This document shows, in pieces, positions 7,108 to 9,257 of a stretch of 9,257 bases of DNA. The translations under genes were made by a program, and so were the position numbers. The DNA lies in NCBI GenBank assembly GCA_021828345.1, contig JAJZJI010000042.1, positions 1 through 9,257 of the forward strand. Reading direction: 5' to 3'. Source of the DNA: Microcaldota archaeon (GTDB taxonomy: Archaea > Micrarchaeota > Micrarchaeia > Micrarchaeales > Micrarchaeaceae). How positions within the stretch are numbered: the first letter of the stretch is position 1; each line of letters opens with the position of its first letter. A model generated the notes under the pieces. It had not been told where the DNA came from. It saw only the letters and a program-made list of their open reading frames with translations, and searched no databases.

Positions 7108-7119
7108 GTAAATATTTAC
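7108..7119. repeat. 12-bp perfect palindrome between polB and the MoxR-like gene
   Basis: GTAAATATTTAC is a perfect inverted repeat in the 233-bp divergent promoter region. It lies upstream of the polB TATA-like box and about 160 bases before the MoxR-like start. On the minus strand it begins GGTAAA, as does the motif copy at 7182. It has the size and symmetry of a dimeric repressor or activator site, but no regulator is identified. Confidence 0.5.
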
Positions 7120-7178
7120 CACATATAATCGTATATTAATTAAATGTTGCAATAATCAATTAAACGTTATCTTTTACT

Positions 7179-7236
7179 AAAGGTAAATTTTAAAACAATA
7201 CATTTAAATACCTTTTTTTAACTGACAAATACCTTT
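7179..7236. promoter_or_regulatory. Three copies of an AAAGGTA-type motif upstream of the MoxR-like gene
   Basis: The 10-mer AAATACCTTT occurs at 7206-7215 and again at 7227-7236, exactly 21 bases apart, which is two helical turns. A near copy in the opposite orientation, AAAGGTAAAT, is at 7179-7188. The last copy runs into the TTTAAATATTA that serves as candidate TATA box. This spacing is typical of a cooperative binding array for a transcription regulator. The function is inferred from pattern only. Confidence 0.45.
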
Positions 7237-7244
7237 AAATATTA
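7234..7244 (+). promoter_or_regulatory. TATA box of the MoxR-like gene
   Basis: TTTAAATATTA would set transcription start near 7265. That leaves a short leader containing the GTGAT Shine-Dalgarno at 7272-7276. It overlaps the last of the repeated AAATACCTTT motifs, so a protein bound there could block or recruit the transcription factors. Confidence 0.4.
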
Positions 7245-7271
7245 CCCGACTCACTTATTCCCTTATATAAT

Positions 7272-7276
7272 GTGAT
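7272..7276 (+). promoter_or_regulatory. Shine-Dalgarno GTGAT deciding the MoxR-like start
   Basis: GTGAT matches the archaeal anti-Shine-Dalgarno and stands four bases before the ATG at 7281. Its own GTG could be read as an in-frame start at 7272, but the spacing favours 7281. The leader GTGATATCTATG closely resembles GTGATATTATG before the last gene in the window. Confidence 0.5.
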
Positions 7277-7280
7277 ATCT

Positions 7281-8582
7281 ATGAATTTCAATGAATTTAA
7301 GTGTTTAAGAGAGGCAATAAATGATGGTACACGGGGATTTTACCATTCCAGTATTATTATAAAATATTCAGATGGTTCAATTAATATACCTGTGGATATA
7401 CGCGACTTTTTCCTTTTAGCTATGGTATCTGGAAACAATCTTTTATTAAAAGGAGGTACAGGTACTGGTAAAACAAGTTTTTCTAATGGTGCACTGAATA
7501 GTATATTTGGTGACAGAGCAGCATTTTTACAAATAGATACAAGCCTTGATATAACAAAATTTCTTGATATAGATTTCGATAAAATAAAGTCCGGTGAGAC
7601 ACTTAAGAATTCTGTAAAGGAAACTAGGTATATAACCTCACCAGCAATACTTATTGATGAATATAACAGAGCGCCTGCACAACTAAACAATATTTTGCAG
7701 GGATGGCTAACTAATGGCACTATAGTATCTAGTGGAGGGGCTACATTTAATGTTGGTGTTCAAATAAATGAAGGTAAACGCTACCAATTTAAAGTGGCCA
7801 CAATTAATGACGGACATAGATATAGCGGAACATTTAATATAGATGCAGCAAACAGAGACAGATTTCCTTTAGAGTTAGATCTTGACATGTATAAACCTAC
7901 AGAGGATGATAGACGTAAATTACTAATGCGTGGAGGTTTTGGAGCGGTAAATGAGCCAAAAAAAACTGATTTATTTGAAGAATTAAAACGCTTATATAAA
8001 AAAGTAAATGATATACCCATAAGTGATTCTTCTATACGTTTTGGTATTTATCTTGGACGATTAGATAATTGCTATAAATCACATGATGGAAGTAAAACCA
8101 GCATTGATAATTTTTCACCAGAATTATGTGATGGTTGTAAAGCGATAAAAGAGGATTTGGGTATATGTGGCAATCTACATACGCCTTCAGATAGGACAAC
8201 ATTAAATTTATTTAGCTTTGCAAAGGCATTTGCTGCATATAGCGGGTATATAACAAATAATGAAAATGTACAAGTCGAATTAAGAGACCTCGTGGCTATA
8301 GCACCATTTGTCTTGAGTGCAGATTTGATTGGATTAAACCAGAATTGGATTGAAAAGTATGGAAATAAAAGTACTAAATATGCCTCGGAATTAGCATTAA
8401 AGCTCCTAATAGGAAGATATCTGAAGAGTAATGATGTTATAGATTCATTAGACCTAAATAGTTCTCCAACTATAGGGGATAAACGAGTTAATGAACTAGC
8501 ACTACAAAACCCATGGTCTGTTGATAGGGAACAGATAGTAAAATTAAATATATCAATTAAAGAAAAAACAAGAGCGAAATAG
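7281..8582 (+). CDS. MoxR-like AAA+ ATPase with inserted cysteine cluster
   Basis: This 433-residue ATPase (436 from the GTG at 7272) belongs to the MoxR/AAA_5 branch of AAA+ chaperones. Numbered from the GTG, Walker A is GGTGTGKT at 61-68 and Walker B is ILIDEYNRA at 126-134 with D129/E130. Sensor 1 is ATIND (N179) and NRDRF (R195/R197) holds the likely arginine finger. PSDRT around 306-309 is the sensor 2 region. Between the core and the lid lies an unusual stretch with C267, C286, C289 and C299. It includes a CDGC pair and suggests a zinc or metal site not normal for MoxR. MoxR ATPases usually remodel or activate a target protein and sit beside a VWA-domain gene; none is seen here. Instead ankyrin genes follow on the same strand after 39 bases. 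The substrate is unknown. Promoter motifs upstream suggest specific control. Confidence 0.85.
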   Translation: MNFNEFKCLREAINDGTRGFYHSSIIIKYSDGSINIPVDIRDFFLLAMVSGNNLLLKGGTGTGKTSFSNGALNSIFGDRAAFLQIDTSLDITKFLDIDFDKIKSGETLKNSVKETRYITSPAILIDEYNRAPAQLNNILQGWLTNGTIVSSGGATFNVGVQINEGKRYQFKVATINDGHRYSGTFNIDAANRDRFPLELDLDMYKPTEDDRRKLLMRGGFGAVNEPKKTDLFEELKRLYKKVNDIPISDSSIRFGIYLGRLDNCYKSHDGSKTSIDNFSPELCDGCKAIKEDLGICGNLHTPSDRTTLNLFSFAKAFAAYSGYITNNENVQVELRDLVAIAPFVLSADLIGLNQNWIEKYGNKSTKYASELALKLLIGRYLKSNDVIDSLDLNSSPTIGDKRVNELALQNPWSVDREQIVKLNISIKEKTRAK

Positions 8583-8610
8583 AATTTTACCGAACAAAAT
8601 TTTACAACAA

Positions 8611-8617
8611 GGAGTGA
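8611..8617 (+). promoter_or_regulatory. Strong Shine-Dalgarno of the first ankyrin gene
   Basis: GGAGTGA lies four bases before the ATG at 8622 and is the strongest ribosome-binding site in the window. It shows that translation begins at 8622, well before the uninterrupted ankyrin frame, and so that the gene is frameshifted and does not start late. Confidence 0.75.
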
Positions 8618-8621
8618 GAGT

Positions 8622-9235
8622 ATGGCAAATGTAACAAAGTTAACACCGATGCAAAAAGAGCTTAATTATGAATTAATATGCGCTGTAAAAAATAGCGATA
8701 CTAATAAAGTAAAAGTTTTGGTTGAAATGGGGCGGATGTGGATGCGACGAGTAATTGGGGGAGGACGGCGCTGCATTATGCTGCTGCGATAAAAAATGTT
8801 GAGATTACAGATATTTTAATTGAGAAGGGGGCAGATGTGGATGCGAAGGAGGATAATGGGTGGACGGCGCTGCATGTTGCTACTAGAGAAGGACATGTAG
8901 AAATTGTGAAGATTTTGATTGAAAAGGGGGCGGATGTGGATGTGAAAGATAATGAGAGATATACGGCGCTGCATTGGACTACTTTAGATGGACATATTGA
9001 AATTGCGAAGATGTTGATTGAGATGGACGCAGATGTGGATGCGAAAAATAAAAATGAAAAGACGGCGCAGGAAATTGCAACAGAAAATGACCATCATCAG
9101 ATCGTGGAATTGATTGAAAATGCAAAAAAAGAAGTTAGAATTCCCAGAAGTGATATTGATATTTTGAACATGGATATGGATGAGCTTGTAAGAAGAGCGG
9201 ATGAGAGTGCGAAGAGACTTTGTAGAAAAGAGTGA
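8622..9235 (+). CDS. Ankyrin-repeat protein, frame split by one missing G
   Basis: From the ATG at 8622, which follows a strong Shine-Dalgarno, the first 36 codons read MANVTKLTP and onward into a partial ankyrin helix ending KVLVEMG. Then the frame is lost at GGGG (8729-8732) and reaches a stop at 8790. The -1 frame continues as ADVDATSNWGRTALHYAAA and stays open to the TGA at 9233. It has ankyrin repeats of exactly 99 bp, with ACGGCG at 8765, 8864, 8963 and 9062. The later repeats have GGGGG where this one has GGGG, so one G is missing. The repaired product is 204 residues: a capping repeat, three good repeats with TALH and ADVD motifs, a weaker one, and a charged tail ending ELVRRADESAKRLCRKE. 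There is no signal or membrane segment. Such proteins bind partners. The gene sits 39 bases after the MoxR-like gene. It may be a pseudogene, phase-variable, recoded, or a sequencing error. Confidence 0.8.
8729..8732 (+). other. Frameshift site in the ankyrin gene (GGGG instead of GGGGG)
   Basis: The zero frame reads ATG GGG CGG. A one-base backward slip of the GGG codon, or one added G, gives ATG/GGG then GCG GAT GTG GAT GCG. That restores the repeat consensus GADVDA with no residue lost. The equivalent places one and two repeats later (8827-8831 and 8926-8930) have five G. Confidence 0.85.
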
Positions 9236-9236
9236 T
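9232..9236 (+). promoter_or_regulatory. Shine-Dalgarno of the second ankyrin-type gene
   Basis: GTGAT stands three bases before the ATG at 9240 and contains the TGA stop of the preceding gene. This stop/ribosome-site overlap suggests translational coupling between the two genes. Confidence 0.55.
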
Positions 9237-9239
9237 ATT

Positions 9240-9257
9240 ATGGCAAATGTAACAAAG
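9240..9257 (+). CDS. Start of a second MANVTK protein, probably a tandem ankyrin paralogue; cut by window edge
   Basis: The last 18 bases, ATGGCAAATGTAACAAAG, are identical to the first 18 bases of the ankyrin gene at 8622-8639 and encode MANVTK. They follow the previous stop by four bases and have a GTGAT Shine-Dalgarno. This strongly suggests a tandem duplicate in the same operon. Only six codons are visible, so the ankyrin content is inferred from the identity with the neighbour. Confidence 0.65.

Noticed and set aside
7262..7270. CTTATATAA as the TATA box of the MoxR-like gene
   Set aside because: It would put transcription start inside the coding region, around 7292. The box at 7234-7244 fits better.
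8583..8605. Direct repeat AATTTTAC at 8583 and 8598 as a regulatory element
   Set aside because: Eight AT-rich bases repeated within 15 are weak evidence in a 39-base gap; no promoter or terminator form is apparent.
8764..9080. 99-bp periodic repeats as a CRISPR or satellite array
   Set aside because: The period equals 33 codons and the units encode ankyrin repeats in one frame; there are no constant repeats with unique spacers.
8738..9235. Ankyrin gene starting at the GTG at 8738
   Set aside because: This GTG sits inside a repeat unit (GADVDA) and has no ribosome-binding site. The real start with a strong Shine-Dalgarno is at 8622 in the other frame, so the late start is an artefact of the frameshift.

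Overview
The window looks like the chromosome of an AT-rich archaeon. A family B replicative-type DNA polymerase, a type II methionine aminopeptidase of archaeal length, a HerA/DUF87 ATPase, archaeal TATA-like boxes placed about 26 bp before start codons, and GGAG/GTGAT Shine-Dalgarno motifs all point that way. The lineage cannot be fixed from this sequence. A reduced DPANN-type or Thermoplasmata-related genome is possible, but that is inference.

Layout, left to right. A tRNA-Lys(UUU) on the minus strand runs off the left edge. Divergent from it are a HerA-like ATPase and a HIT-family hydrolase in one plus-strand operon. The HIT gene overlaps, tail to tail, a minus-strand UPF0173 metallo-beta-lactamase-fold hydrolase. 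Next comes a gene-poor stretch of about 400 bp. It carries the start-less C-terminal remnant of a D-isomer-specific 2-hydroxyacid dehydrogenase (3-phosphoglycerate dehydrogenase type). A small plus-strand gene of four 25-residue helical repeats follows. Its stop codon and that of the convergent methionine aminopeptidase form the two ends of a perfect 18-bp palindrome. The aminopeptidase lies downstream of the DNA polymerase B gene on the minus strand.

A 233-bp divergent promoter region separates polB from the plus-strand right-hand block. This region holds a 12-bp palindrome and three copies of an AAAGGTA-type motif, two of them exactly 21 bp apart. The right-hand block has a MoxR-like AAA+ ATPase with an added four-cysteine cluster. 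After it come ankyrin-repeat genes in tandem. The first has a strong Shine-Dalgarno and start at 8622, but its frame is broken by one missing G in a G-tract. The second starts 4 bp after the first one's stop, with the same 18 bases, and runs off the right edge.

The left and middle parts are ordinary housekeeping genes. The least ordinary part is the MoxR-ATPase plus tandem ankyrin block: an AAA+ remodelling ATPase without a visible VWA partner, followed by at least two near-identical-start ankyrin genes, one with a G-tract frameshift that a single -1 slip would repair seamlessly.
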